Positions 55,584 to 63,998 of a DNA stretch of 64,000 nt are shown one piece after another. A program made the translations under genes and the position numbers. The notes below the pieces were generated by a model. It did no database searches, was not told the origin of the DNA, and worked only from the letters and a program-made list of their open reading frames with translations. Every line of letters begins with the position of its first letter. The stretch's first letter is position 1. Source of the stretch: a bacterium (GTDB lineage Bacteria; Vulcanimicrobiota; JABDET01). The stretch spans positions 1 through 64,000 of the forward strand of contig JAJYZB010000002.1 of NCBI GenBank assembly GCA_021800275.1, given 5' to 3'.

Positions 55584-56348
55584 ATGTACTTAACAGACGT
55601 AAACCAGAAAATCATTAGCTCACTGTCTCCTAATGGGGTCTGGAATAAGGGTACAGCTCCTTCTGACCGTTTTCAAGCTTTAAACCAGGAAATGCAGACA
55701 GTAGAACAGGATGTTTTCACAGCTTTAAACAACAAAGGACAGGGCGCAGCCAGTCCAGCAGACATTCAAAAAGTACAGAAAGAGCTAGAAAAGCTCACTT
55801 CTGATATTCAAACCAGCCCCCCTTCTTTCCCAGAACCTTCGACATATATCCAGCCTTTAATTAATAAAGCAAATGCCGAAGGGGACAATCCCGAACAATG
55901 GGATATTGCTTACTCAACTGCTTCCCCAAATGCCGCGCCGCTGGTGGACTACCTTGGAAATGTGGGAGATTCCGGTTATTCGTCTGACAACCATATTGCC
56001 AATCATCTTTCTACAATTGCCAGCGGAGTCCAAAATATCGAACAATTTGTTGTAAAAGCCATGCAGGATCCCCTGCCATTCCAGCAGCAGACCCAGAGAG
56101 ATGACATCTTCTGGGAGAAGAAAAAAAGCGTCATTCTGACTAATCATTTCAATCAAGCCCTGTCTGACCTTGGTTCTGTGACAGCAGCAGCTGCTGCTGT
56201 CAATAAAGATGGATTATCTGTTACTGGATCCACCCAGTACACCTATTATATTCCAGTTCCTATAGGGAAAATCATGACGATGCAGCCGAGAACCGTTATC
56301 AATGATTTTGCCATCGGTCCTGATGGCAAATGGCATTCTACGGATTAA
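55584..56348 (+). CDS. Hypothetical soluble protein
   Basis: 254 residues with no signal peptide or membrane helix. It is rich in Gln, Asn, Ser and Pro, with helical stretches (VQKELEKLTSDIQ) and an Ala-rich segment (VTAAAAAVNKDG), ending FAIGPDGKWHSTD. AAGGAGG stands six bases before the ATG. It is a single-gene unit with its own probable promoter. No family is recognised. Its general look (unlinked, Gln/Asn rich, strong ribosome binding site) is like the genes at 8497 and 37679, though I see no sequence similarity between them. Confidence 0.75.
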   Translation: MYLTDVNQKIISSLSPNGVWNKGTAPSDRFQALNQEMQTVEQDVFTALNNKGQGAASPADIQKVQKELEKLTSDIQTSPPSFPEPSTYIQPLINKANAEGDNPEQWDIAYSTASPNAAPLVDYLGNVGDSGYSSDNHIANHLSTIASGVQNIEQFVVKAMQDPLPFQQQTQRDDIFWEKKKSVILTNHFNQALSDLGSVTAAAAAVNKDGLSVTGSTQYTYYIPVPIGKIMTMQPRTVINDFAIGPDGKWHSTD

Positions 56349-56386
56349 GTACCTTCATCTCTTATTTCTAACAGATAATCTCTGCG

Positions 56387-56584
56387 CTATCGAGTAGCCT
56401 CACAAACAACTTCCAGTACTCGAATTTTCAAACCTGACTGGAATGATGCAACGTGTTTTTCAGCCAGTTCTTTTGTGGGAAACATCTTTAAAGAAACCCA
56501 AGCTCCATCCCCTTTTTCGTCAAAAGCTGTAAACTGCTGGACTAAAAACGCGCACTGAGCAATATGCTGTGAGTGATTGATCAC
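56387..56584 (-). CDS. Small hypothetical protein
   Basis: 65 residues from a GTG start. The C-terminal half (WVSLKMFPTKELAEKHVASFQSG) has the charge and hydrophobic pattern of a real beta-alpha domain, and base use fits coding sequence. There is no strong ribosome binding site. It lies between the unknown 55584 gene and the NUDIX gene. Another ORF (56520-56732) partly overlaps and is less likely. Family unknown. Confidence 0.45.
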   Translation of the reverse strand: MINHSQHIAQCAFLVQQFTAFDEKGDGAWVSLKMFPTKELAEKHVASFQSGLKIRVLEVVCEATR

Positions 56585-56697
56585 GTGTCATTGATTCGCA
56601 ATAATAGGTTAAAATCCCTCTGTCTGCTCCTGCGGAATTAAGACTCTTACTCACTCCCTGCGAAAGGATCTCAAGTGGCAGTTTGGAAATAAAATTT

Positions 56698-57423
56698 ATG
56701 CCTGCTGACCCTATCCCTGCTTCAACTGTCATATTAGTAAAAGAAACGTCTAATGGACTCCAGACCTATCTGCTAGAAAAATCTAAAAATCTTGAATTTG
56801 CAGGAGGGGCTTATGTTTTTCCAGGGGGAACGATTCAAAAACAAGATCGAAATCCCGAATGGTTTTCCCATATATCAGGAGTTCCTTTTCCTGATTGGCA
56901 GAAAAATTTCGTTGACTGCTCGGAAATAGATCTGCTGGGATTCTACATTTCTGCGCTCAGAGAATTATTTGAAGAAGCAGGAATTCTTTTATGCCAAAGC
57001 CCTCCTCCAGAATCCTTAAAAAAACTACGCAAATCGCTCCTTAAAGGGAAACCGTTTTTAGCCCTTATCAAAGAGCATCATCTAAAACTCTCTTCAGAAA
57101 GACTCATTTATCTCTCTCACTGGATCACGCCGGAAGTTTTCAAAACCCGCTTCAGCGCCCGATTCTTCATTACTGAAATTTCCCCTGAACAAACCCCTTC
57201 ACCTGACAGAGGAGAACTTTTAACAGGGATCTGGATCTCACCCCAAAAAGCCCTTGAACAATACAAAAAGAATCAGATCTCCCTCATGTTCCCTACTATG
57301 ACTACCCTTCAAGAATTGTCCCATTTTAAAACCGTGAAAGAAATTTTGGGATGGGGGAGAAAATTTCCTAAAACTCCTCGCCAGCCCTGGGTTGATGAAA
57401 AAGGAGAGATTCATCTGGAATGA
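56698..57423 (+). CDS. NUDIX hydrolase (NUDT19-like large form)
   Basis: 241 residues. The sequence has AYVFPGGTI, then a long insert, then the core of the NUDIX box in ALRELFEEAGILL (RExxEEAG), which binds magnesium. The insert between the first Gly and the box is typical of the NUDT7/19-type family that acts on CoA or other nucleotide derivatives. I use ATG 56698; the track begins at a TTG 15 bases earlier. It overlaps the next gene by four bases (ATGA), and the two may handle related CoA or nucleotide substrates. Confidence 0.88.
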   Translation: MPADPIPASTVILVKETSNGLQTYLLEKSKNLEFAGGAYVFPGGTIQKQDRNPEWFSHISGVPFPDWQKNFVDCSEIDLLGFYISALRELFEEAGILLCQSPPPESLKKLRKSLLKGKPFLALIKEHHLKLSSERLIYLSHWITPEVFKTRFSARFFITEISPEQTPSPDRGELLTGIWISPQKALEQYKKNQISLMFPTMTTLQELSHFKTVKEILGWGRKFPKTPRQPWVDEKGEIHLE

Positions 57424-58187
57424 TTTCACTGCCTTCAATCAAAACTCTTACAGCGCCCAATCCATCTCCAATGACTCTCTCAGGAACCAATACCTATATT
57501 CTTGGAGAAAAAGACTTAATTATCATTGATCCTGGACCTTTGATTGAGTCTCATTTAAAAAAAATCCTTGAAATCATCCAAGAAAAAGAGAAAGTCAAGC
57601 TCATTCTTCTTACCCATCATCATCTAGATCATTCTGAAGGGGCAGAATGGCTCTCAGAAAAAACGGAAGCTCCAGTAGGGGCGTATAAAAATTTAAAGTT
57701 AAATCCAAATCTTGAATGGGTTAAACTGGGGGATCAAGATCTTTTAAAAGGAGATTCGTTTACCCTTCAAGTCCTTCATACTCCTGGACATACCTCTGAC
57801 CATATCTGCCTATTCCTCACAGAAACCCAGGCTTTATTCAGCGGGGATTTAATTTTAGGAGAAGGCAGCACAACCCTCAATCCACCGGACGGGAACTTAA
57901 AAGATTATATGGAATCTCTGTACTTTTTGAAGGATTTAAATCCGGAAGTTCTTTTCCCTGGACATGGTCCTTCAGGAAATGCTGGGAAGAGAATTCAAGA
58001 GCTCATCCAGCATCGAAAACAAAGACATCAAGAAATTCTAGACTGTCTACAGAAAGGAATCACAGAACCAGAAGAGATCGTTCAGATCGTTTATAAAAAT
58101 CTAAACCCATCGTTACTAGGACCAGCAGTCGGAAATGTCAAAGCACATCTGGATACGATACAGCATGGAGAAAAATTCTTTAAATAG
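57420..58187 (+). CDS. Metallo-beta-lactamase fold hydrolase (LACTB2-like)
   Basis: 255 residues. Zinc ligands are in THHHLDHSEG (H66, H68, D70, H71), HTPGHTSDH (about 122), the Asp in ALFSGDLILG and the final His in FPGHGPSG. The C-terminal winged-helix-like part (about 195-255) is as in human LACTB2 and its bacterial relatives, which are RNA endonucleases or small-ester hydrolases. It is joined to the NUDIX gene by an ATGA overlap. In vertebrates and many bacteria these two families are neighbours or fused; the joint role is not known. tRNA-Gln lies two bases past its stop, on the other strand. Confidence 0.9.
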   Translation: MISLPSIKTLTAPNPSPMTLSGTNTYILGEKDLIIIDPGPLIESHLKKILEIIQEKEKVKLILLTHHHLDHSEGAEWLSEKTEAPVGAYKNLKLNPNLEWVKLGDQDLLKGDSFTLQVLHTPGHTSDHICLFLTETQALFSGDLILGEGSTTLNPPDGNLKDYMESLYFLKDLNPEVLFPGHGPSGNAGKRIQELIQHRKQRHQEILDCLQKGITEPEEIVQIVYKNLNPSLLGPAVGNVKAHLDTIQHGEKFFK

Positions 58188-58189
58188 AA

Positions 58190-58264
<75 letters not shown>

Positions 58265-58414
58265 ATGCAATAAATCTGCACCAATCCTACTCCGCTGTAA
58301 ACTATTAGACACTCTAAAAAAACATCCTGGAAGAAAGGCTTCTCGAGTAATTTTTAAATAGATTCTTTAGGGGAGAAAGGAAGAAACGGGCAATAAACAG
58401 AAACCCAAAACACC

Positions 58415-59062
58415 ATGGCAGCAGCCTTGAAAACAAAACTATCAGAAATCATAGCAAGACTGAAAAAAGAAAGACCTGAAGCCCACTGTGAACTCACGCA
58501 CAAAAATCCATTTGAACTTCTGATTTCTGTCATTCTTTCTGCGCAGTGTACTGATGAAAGAGTAAATCAAGTCACACCCGGTTTATTTAAAAAATTCCCC
58601 ACTCCAAAAGCGATGGCAAAAGCCTCTCCTCCCATTCTTGAAAAAGAAATCTATTCAACTGGCTTTTACAAAAACAAAGCGAAAAATATAAAAGCAGCCA
58701 GCGAAATACTGGTAAAGAAATTCAATGGTCAAGTTCCGCAATCCATGGAAGAACTGCTGACTCTTCCTGGTGCAGCGCGAAAAACCGCCAATGTGGTGCT
58801 TGGCGAAGCTTTTAGGATCGCTTCAGGAGTTGTTGTAGATACTCATGTTTCACGAGTTTCACAGCGGCTGGGCCTGACTAAAGAAACAACCCCTGAGAAA
58901 ATCGAGCAAGATCTCATGAAATTAATCCCTCGCCAGGAATGGATTTATGCAAGCCATGCCCTTGTTCTTCATGGAAGATACGTCTGCAAAGCGAAAAAAC
59001 CAGACTGTCAAAACTGTATTCTAAATGACCTGTGTCCATCGAAAAATATTTCAGCGCCCTGA
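58415..59062 (+). CDS. nth: Endonuclease III (DNA glycosylase/AP lyase)
   Basis: A bifunctional enzyme removing oxidised pyrimidines. 215 residues. The catalytic Lys is K123 in ARKTANVVLG and the catalytic Asp D142 in VVDTHVSRVSQRLG. The four iron-sulfur cysteines are C191, C198, C201 and C207 in the C-x6-C-x2-C-x5-C pattern. The helix-hairpin-helix reads LPGAAR, where LPGVGR is usual, so the second hairpin glycine is replaced by Ala. The 3' end overlaps the convergent hutH by 12 bases. Confidence 0.95.
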   Translation: MAAALKTKLSEIIARLKKERPEAHCELTHKNPFELLISVILSAQCTDERVNQVTPGLFKKFPTPKAMAKASPPILEKEIYSTGFYKNKAKNIKAASEILVKKFNGQVPQSMEELLTLPGAARKTANVVLGEAFRIASGVVVDTHVSRVSQRLGLTKETTPEKIEQDLMKLIPRQEWIYASHALVLHGRYVCKAKKPDCQNCILNDLCPSKNISAP

Positions 59063-60559
59063 CAATTTTCCGCTTTGAACTAGTTCAACTATTTTTTCTA
59101 AATCTAATTTTATCAACCTATCTTGTTCTAATGGTGGAACCACCTCTCGAATCTTTTGAAAAGCTTTTTCCACTCCTACTCCAAATTTAAGAGGCCTTCT
59201 AAATTCAAGCCCCTGAGCAGCGCATAAAAACTCAATTCCAACCACCTGAAAACTATTTGAGACAATTTTCGCGAGCTGTCTGGCAGCTGTAGTGCCCATT
59301 GAGTTGTAATCTTCTTGATTGGCGCTGGTTGGAATTGAATCTACACTGGCGGGACTGCTCAAGCCTTTATTTTCAGAAACCAATGAAGCTGCTGTGTACT
59401 GCAAAATCATCATTCCCGAACAGATCCCGGAATATTTAGTTAAAAAAGCAGGCAGTCCGCAGCTTAAAGCTGGATTTACTAACCTTTCAATCCTCCTCTC
59501 AGAAATGTTAGAAAGGCTGGCAAGAGCAATTTTTAAAAAATCGAGGGGTAATGCTACAGGATGTCCATGAAAGTTTCCTCCCGACAAAATAGCCTCTTCT
59601 TCTGGAAACACCAGAGGATTATCAGTCACAGAATTGATTTCAACTTCCAATACTTGTTTCACATATTTTAAAGCATCCAAAACAGCGCCGTGAACTTGTG
59701 GGATGCAGCGAATAGAGTAGGCGTCCTGGATCTTGTGGAGCGAATTCTTATGGGACTCAATCAATTGACTCCCCTCCACCAGTTGTCTCATTCTTTCAGC
59801 AGCATACAATTGGCCCTCATGAGGCCTTATCTGGTGAATCTTTTTAAACAAAAAGGATTCGGCTGAAAGAGTGGCTTCAAGGGTCATAGCTGCAGCTGAT
59901 AAACTGGCATTAAAAAGATTTTCAGCATCATGAACCGATAAAGCGCCAATCGTGGTCATTGCCTGAGTTCCATTAATTAAACCAAGTCCTTCTTTAGCTT
60001 CTAAAGTCAGAGGTCCTAATCCAAGTTCTTTCAGTGCATCAGCGGCCCGCAGCATCCTGCTGTTCAATAAAACTTCCCCATATCCAATAAGAGGGAGAGC
60101 TAAATGAGCCAGTGGAGCCAGGTCTCCACTGGAACCAACAGAACCCTGTGAAGGAACAACTGGCAGACAATTTTCATTCAAAAAACGAACTAAATAATCC
60201 AGGACGGCAGGTCTGACTCCAGAAAATCCTTTTGCAAGACTGTGGAGCCGCAGAAACAGCATTCCTCTCACAACTTCCTCGGGGAGAGGTTCCCCTACTC
60301 CAACGGCATGACTCAGCAAAAGATTCTTCTGAAGTTCTTGATTTTTATCAAATGGAATAAAGGTTTCGGCTAACTTTCCAAAGCCAGTCGTAATTCCATA
60401 AACAACTCTTTTTTCTAAAACCGCTTTTTCGACTATGGAACGACTGATTTTTACCTTTTTTAAAGCATCCGGATTCAGTCCTACTTTCGCTTTTCTTCGC
60501 GAGACAAGAATGAGATCCGAAATCGAAATATATGGAGATCCGGCTAAAATTTCCATCAA
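59051..60559 (-). CDS. hutH: Histidine ammonia-lyase
   Basis: HutH converts histidine to urocanate. 502 residues. The active-site Tyr is Y54 in VYGITTGFG and the MIO-forming segment is GSVGSSGDLAPL (S143-S144-G145), where Ala-Ser-Gly is most common. C-terminal marks are PASVDSIPTSANQEDYNSMG and EFLCAAQGLEFRRP. The remaining hut genes (hutU, hutI) are absent here. The gene follows hisC and a GNAT, so it sits with a histidine biosynthetic gene although it degrades histidine. Phenylalanine/tyrosine lyases share the fold; the Glu in AAQGLEFRRP favours histidine. Confidence 0.9.
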   Translation of the reverse strand: MMEILAGSPYISISDLILVSRRKAKVGLNPDALKKVKISRSIVEKAVLEKRVVYGITTGFGKLAETFIPFDKNQELQKNLLLSHAVGVGEPLPEEVVRGMLFLRLHSLAKGFSGVRPAVLDYLVRFLNENCLPVVPSQGSVGSSGDLAPLAHLALPLIGYGEVLLNSRMLRAADALKELGLGPLTLEAKEGLGLINGTQAMTTIGALSVHDAENLFNASLSAAAMTLEATLSAESFLFKKIHQIRPHEGQLYAAERMRQLVEGSQLIESHKNSLHKIQDAYSIRCIPQVHGAVLDALKYVKQVLEVEINSVTDNPLVFPEEEAILSGGNFHGHPVALPLDFLKIALASLSNISERRIERLVNPALSCGLPAFLTKYSGICSGMMILQYTAASLVSENKGLSSPASVDSIPTSANQEDYNSMGTTAARQLAKIVSNSFQVVGIEFLCAAQGLEFRRPLKFGVGVEKAFQKIREVVPPLEQDRLIKLDLEKIVELVQSGKLSGR

Positions 60560-61029
60560 ATTTTCTTGACCATCTGTTTTCGTTCTTCTTGATAACCCAT
60601 TTTTTCATAAAATCGAACCGCTCTTTTATTAGCTGATGTAACCCCTAATCCAAGGTATTGAAAACCTTTTAACTTTATGAATTCTTCCGCTTTCAAGGTC
60701 AGCTCTTCTGCGACTCCAGTTCCCCAAAAATCTTTTTTTACGCTCAAATCAATAATCCATCCTTGGAGTTCTCCTGTGACGGCTTTCATGCCAGATAAAA
60801 CAATGACATGTCCTAGAATATTACCATTTTTTTCGGCAACAAAAACTCCAATTGAGGACTGCCCAAAAAGGGACTGCAGCTGCTCCAAATCTTTACGTCT
60901 ATATTCTTTCATCTTTTCCAGAGAACTATCTCTAAAAGGAGACTGACTGTATTCAATCGCTTCGACAGCAATTTCCACCACTTTAGGCAAATCTAATTCT
61001 GTGGCTTCTCTAAAAATCAGATTCTGCAC
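60556..61029 (-). CDS. GNAT-family N-acetyltransferase
   Basis: 157 residues with IREATELD-like start (FREATELDLPKVVEIAVEAI), GWIIDLSVKKDFWGTGVAEEL (acetyl-CoA loop as GTGVAE) and KRAVRFYEKMGYQEE at the end. Substrate unknown. It overlaps hisC upstream by 13 bases and hutH downstream by four (ATGA), so it is between two histidine-related genes, which suggests but does not show a link to that metabolism. Confidence 0.85.
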   Translation of the reverse strand: MQNLIFREATELDLPKVVEIAVEAIEYSQSPFRDSSLEKMKEYRRKDLEQLQSLFGQSSIGVFVAEKNGNILGHVIVLSGMKAVTGELQGWIIDLSVKKDFWGTGVAEELTLKAEEFIKLKGFQYLGLGVTSANKRAVRFYEKMGYQEERKQMVKKI

Positions 61030-62123
61030 TGCTGCAAGACCTTTTCAAGAGCATGCAATAGTATTAAATTGTCTTCATGTTTCCCTATCGTTATGCGAAC
61101 CCATCCCGGCATTGAAAGCTGAGAACCAGGTCTCACAATAACCCCTTCTCTCAAAAGAGATTGAAATACATCTAAATCATTTTTAATTTTAACGAGGAGA
61201 AAATTTGATTGGGTCTCTGTGTATTCTATTCCTAATTTTCTAAACTCAGAATAAAGGAAAGACTTTTCTCTCCAGACTATCTCTCTAGATTTCTGATAGT
61301 GTTCTCGATCAGCCAATGCTGCAGCTGCTGCTGTCTGAGCAAGACTGCTCACATTAAATAAAACCCTAACCTGATTCAAATAAAAAGCAGTTTCAGAGGA
61401 AGTAATTCCATATCCAACTCGTATTCCAGCCAGTCCGTAAGCCTTTGAGAATGTTCGAAGTGAAATCAGGGGATAATTTTCTAGAACGTAGGGTATCCCA
61501 TTCAGACCATTGTTTTCTTCTACAAAATCAGAATAAGCCTCATCCAGAACAATAAAAACCCGAGAAGGCAGTCCCTGCAAAAACTTCTCAAAAGCCTCTT
61601 TTTTTATTGTGGTTCCGGTTGGATTATTGGGACTGCAGAAAATAACCATTCTTGTTTTGGAATTGACCGCATTTCTCATATTTTTTAAATCATAATGGAA
61701 TGTCTCATCCAGAGGAATCTCTACGAGTTTTCCTCCCATCTGCACGACATCTTGTTTATAAATAGCAAAAGAAGGGACAGCAGCAATCACTTCATCTCCT
61801 GATTCAATAAAGACTTCCATGATCATCCTGATAATCTCAACCGCCCCATTTCCGATGACAAAATGAGATTCATCCAGTTGATGATAAACAGAAAGCGCTT
61901 TTTTTAAAGAAAACTGTCCATCATCCGGATACAAGTGAACATTGTCAATAGCTCCCCGAAGAGCTTGAACAGCTTTAGGGGATGGTCCTATCGGGTTCTC
62001 ATTAGACGCTAATTTTACAATGCGAATTAGCCCCTGTTCTCTAGCAACTTCTTCAATTGGTTTCCCAGGAATATAACGCTTGAGTAAAGAAATCTCAGGC
62101 CTTGTCCGGGGCTGTTTCCCCAT
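61017..62123 (-). CDS. hisC: Histidinol-phosphate aminotransferase
   Basis: A PLP enzyme of the class I/II fold used in histidine synthesis. 368 residues. The PLP-binding Lys lies in LRTFSKAYGLAGIRVGYG (about 229). Other marks are LASNENPIGPSPK and FCSPNNPTGTTI and the C-terminal VRITIGKHEDN. HisC-like enzymes can also act on aromatic amino acids; no other his genes are next to it. It starts two bases after the zinc ribbon gene. Confidence 0.92.
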   Translation of the reverse strand: MGKQPRTRPEISLLKRYIPGKPIEEVAREQGLIRIVKLASNENPIGPSPKAVQALRGAIDNVHLYPDDGQFSLKKALSVYHQLDESHFVIGNGAVEIIRMIMEVFIESGDEVIAAVPSFAIYKQDVVQMGGKLVEIPLDETFHYDLKNMRNAVNSKTRMVIFCSPNNPTGTTIKKEAFEKFLQGLPSRVFIVLDEAYSDFVEENNGLNGIPYVLENYPLISLRTFSKAYGLAGIRVGYGITSSETAFYLNQVRVLFNVSSLAQTAAAAALADREHYQKSREIVWREKSFLYSEFRKLGIEYTETQSNFLLVKIKNDLDVFQSLLREGVIVRPGSQLSMPGWVRITIGKHEDNLILLHALEKVLQQCRI

Positions 62124-62125
62124 CT

Positions 62126-62419
62126 TTATTCACAGCCACAGCCAGATGAGCCGCACATTCCCTGACTTCCTGGCAAACCGCCGCACGCCGGTCCACTGCA
62201 CATAGAGCCTTCTGAATTTTCTCCAAAATCTGAAAACCCAGCATCCCCTGATGCGCCGGACTCTGAATTCTTAGAAATAATCCCAAAAACTGAAAACTTT
62301 TTAGTTAATTGTTTTTGCTGACACACGGGACAGCTAACTTCATTAACCTCTGTTCCCACAGGGCATAGCAGCTCAAAATCTTTTTGACACGAATGGCATA
62401 TAAATTCATAAACAGGCAC
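62126..62419 (-). CDS. FmdB-type zinc ribbon protein
   Basis: 97 residues. MPVYEFICHSCQKDFE and SCPVCQQKQLTKKFS give the two CxxC knuckles of the FmdB regulatory domain family, which binds zinc. The C-terminus is Gly/Ser/Cys rich and ends GSGCGCE. The family is common beside metabolic genes and is often called a regulator, but its function is not established. It lies directly between the secreted-protein gene and hisC. Confidence 0.9.
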   Translation of the reverse strand: MPVYEFICHSCQKDFELLCPVGTEVNEVSCPVCQQKQLTKKFSVFGIISKNSESGASGDAGFSDFGENSEGSMCSGPACGGLPGSQGMCGSSGCGCE

Positions 62420-62420
62420 C

Positions 62421-62906
62421 TTATTTCACCACCTTAATATAAGGTCTTGGTATTCCCGGAGTATGGGTGTCAAAAAACAAAATAGCATCAATATCAACCG
62501 CCAATCGAGCGGGATTTCCTACTCCTTGAAACCGAATGACAGCGATAGAAGGGGAGGAACCCTTTAGAAGAGTTTCCCTAATATGACGAAAACCCACAGT
62601 ATTAGCTAAATTCATCCGAACAGGAAAGGCGGAAGGCTTTTCCACGACCAGATATCCTTTCACTTTTGATCTATGATAAGGGGGTGAAAATTCAATCCAG
62701 GTGGTCAACCTATTTAAAGAGGCAGGAGATCCATTTAACATGACTTTTAAATCGGTTCTAGGAAACTCAAAACTCAGATGCCCTCTGGAAGAAACCGTTC
62801 CTCTAGAATGAAAAATACGTTGAATTTCGCGCCATTGTTTAGGCTGAGCAAAAACAAGGGATGAATTCAAGAAAAAAAACAAAAAAAGGATGGAAATCTT
62901 TTTCAT
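62421..62906 (-). CDS. Hypothetical secreted protein
   Basis: 161 residues from ATG 62906, which has AGGAGG upstream; the track start at 62993 adds an unrelated leader. A signal peptide (MKKISILFLFFFLNSS, cleavage near FAQ) is followed by a mature part with SFEFPRTDLKVMLNG and a conserved-looking His/Arg/Pro pattern. It ends two bases before... the zinc ribbon gene start. No family is recognised. Confidence 0.75.
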   Translation of the reverse strand: MKKISILFLFFFLNSSLVFAQPKQWREIQRIFHSRGTVSSRGHLSFEFPRTDLKVMLNGSPASLNRLTTWIEFSPPYHRSKVKGYLVVEKPSAFPVRMNLANTVGFRHIRETLLKGSSPSIAVIRFQGVGNPARLAVDIDAILFFDTHTPGIPRPYIKVVK

Positions 62907-63020
62907 ATTTTTTTTTCCTCCTAAAGTACTGATAATTTTATACGACAAATTTAAATTTTTCCCTCTAGCAAACCAGGGCTCAATGACCAGCAAAACGGCC
63001 GCGCGACTTCCTAAATTTAT

Positions 63021-63998
63021 CTATCCGATCAAGAGATCTATGAGACAATTGAATAGAAAGCGGTAAGAAGGGAGGAAAAGATCTGAAATGGAATCCAGAT
63101 AAACGACTTCATACAGCAGAAAAATAAGCCAGTACCATTCAAAATTTTCTTTCAATATAGAACGCGAACGTAAAAAAAGCTCAAATCGTTTTCCAAATTC
63201 ATTTTCCCCTTTCAAAATTTTTTCTTGAAAAAAAGAAACAGTCTCCTCACTGTTTTCTTCAAATGATTTATGCAAAAATTTAAAAAGTGAAAAAGTGAAA
63301 AAAAGCGAATCTAAAAAAGCCAGCTTAGAGCGTCTTGAAAATTCCAGATCAATTAGAAAAGTTCCGCTGCTTCCTGTTAAAATATTCCTCGGAGCAAATG
63401 CTCCAATCAAAAGAGCATCTCCTGACCCCGGGATTGTTCCAAAAGGGAAGGAATTTAAAACCCTCTTAATTTCTCGCGACTTTTCTTCACTCCACTCAAG
63501 AATCTTCTCGGCTCTAAAAAAAAAGGAATCAACTTCTTCCAGGACCTCTTGTTTTGAAACAGGTTCAAGCGGATCTTGTATCTGTTTCAAAATCTCTTCA
63601 GCTTTCAACAAAATCTCTTCAAAATACTGGCTGAACTTTTTTGAATCCTGAGCCGCCTCAAGAGCTATCAGCGAGTGAGCGAAAGACCTCCCTTGAACAG
63701 CTCGCTCGATGAGAACAGGGACCCCTGATATTTCAGGGCAACCTAAGGGCTTAGGCACAAACTGAACATTTTTAACTTCTCGCAGCCAGAGCATAAAACG
63801 ATATTCCTGGCGAATTTTATCAAACATCCCTTGATTCAGAGTCCATTTGGCCGCAGCAAAAGGTTCTTCAGGGTTATCCTGAAACCAGAGAGAGACAAAT
63901 CTCATTTTTTCCGCAGATCTTCCTTTTGGAGCTTGTCGAATTCGATAAGCGATATTCGTAGATTCACCTGGCAAGCAGTAAGCTGCCCAGTTGTCCAC
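63021..63998 (-). CDS. APH-fold protein lacking the catalytic Asp (predicted pseudokinase), 5' end uncertain
   Basis: 325 residues are visible; the frame runs to the window edge, so the true start may lie outside (the GTG at 63998 is only the first usable codon). The middle part matches the aminoglycoside-phosphotransferase fold: AAKW (ATP-lysine strand), VPKPLGCPEISGVPVLIER, then IGAFAPRNILTGSSGTFLIDLEFSRR. In active members this region reads HGDFxPxN and its Asp is catalytic; here His and Asp are replaced by Ile and Ala. The second metal-binding Asp (LIDLE) remains. Its C-terminal part is helical. It starts the minus-strand group leading to hutH. Confidence 0.65.
   Translation of the reverse strand: MDNWAAYCLPGESTNIAYRIRQAPKGRSAEKMRFVSLWFQDNPEEPFAAAKWTLNQGMFDKIRQEYRFMLWLREVKNVQFVPKPLGCPEISGVPVLIERAVQGRSFAHSLIALEAAQDSKKFSQYFEEILLKAEEILKQIQDPLEPVSKQEVLEEVDSFFFRAEKILEWSEEKSREIKRVLNSFPFGTIPGSGDALLIGAFAPRNILTGSSGTFLIDLEFSRRSKLAFLDSLFFTFSLFKFLHKSFEENSEETVSFFQEKILKGENEFGKRFELFLRSRSILKENFEWYWLIFLLYEVVYLDSISDLFLPSYRFLFNCLIDLLIG

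Noticed and set aside
56520-56732. Minus-strand ORF of 70 residues
   Set aside because: It overlaps the start of the NUDIX gene and the better 56387-56584 frame; no ribosome binding site.
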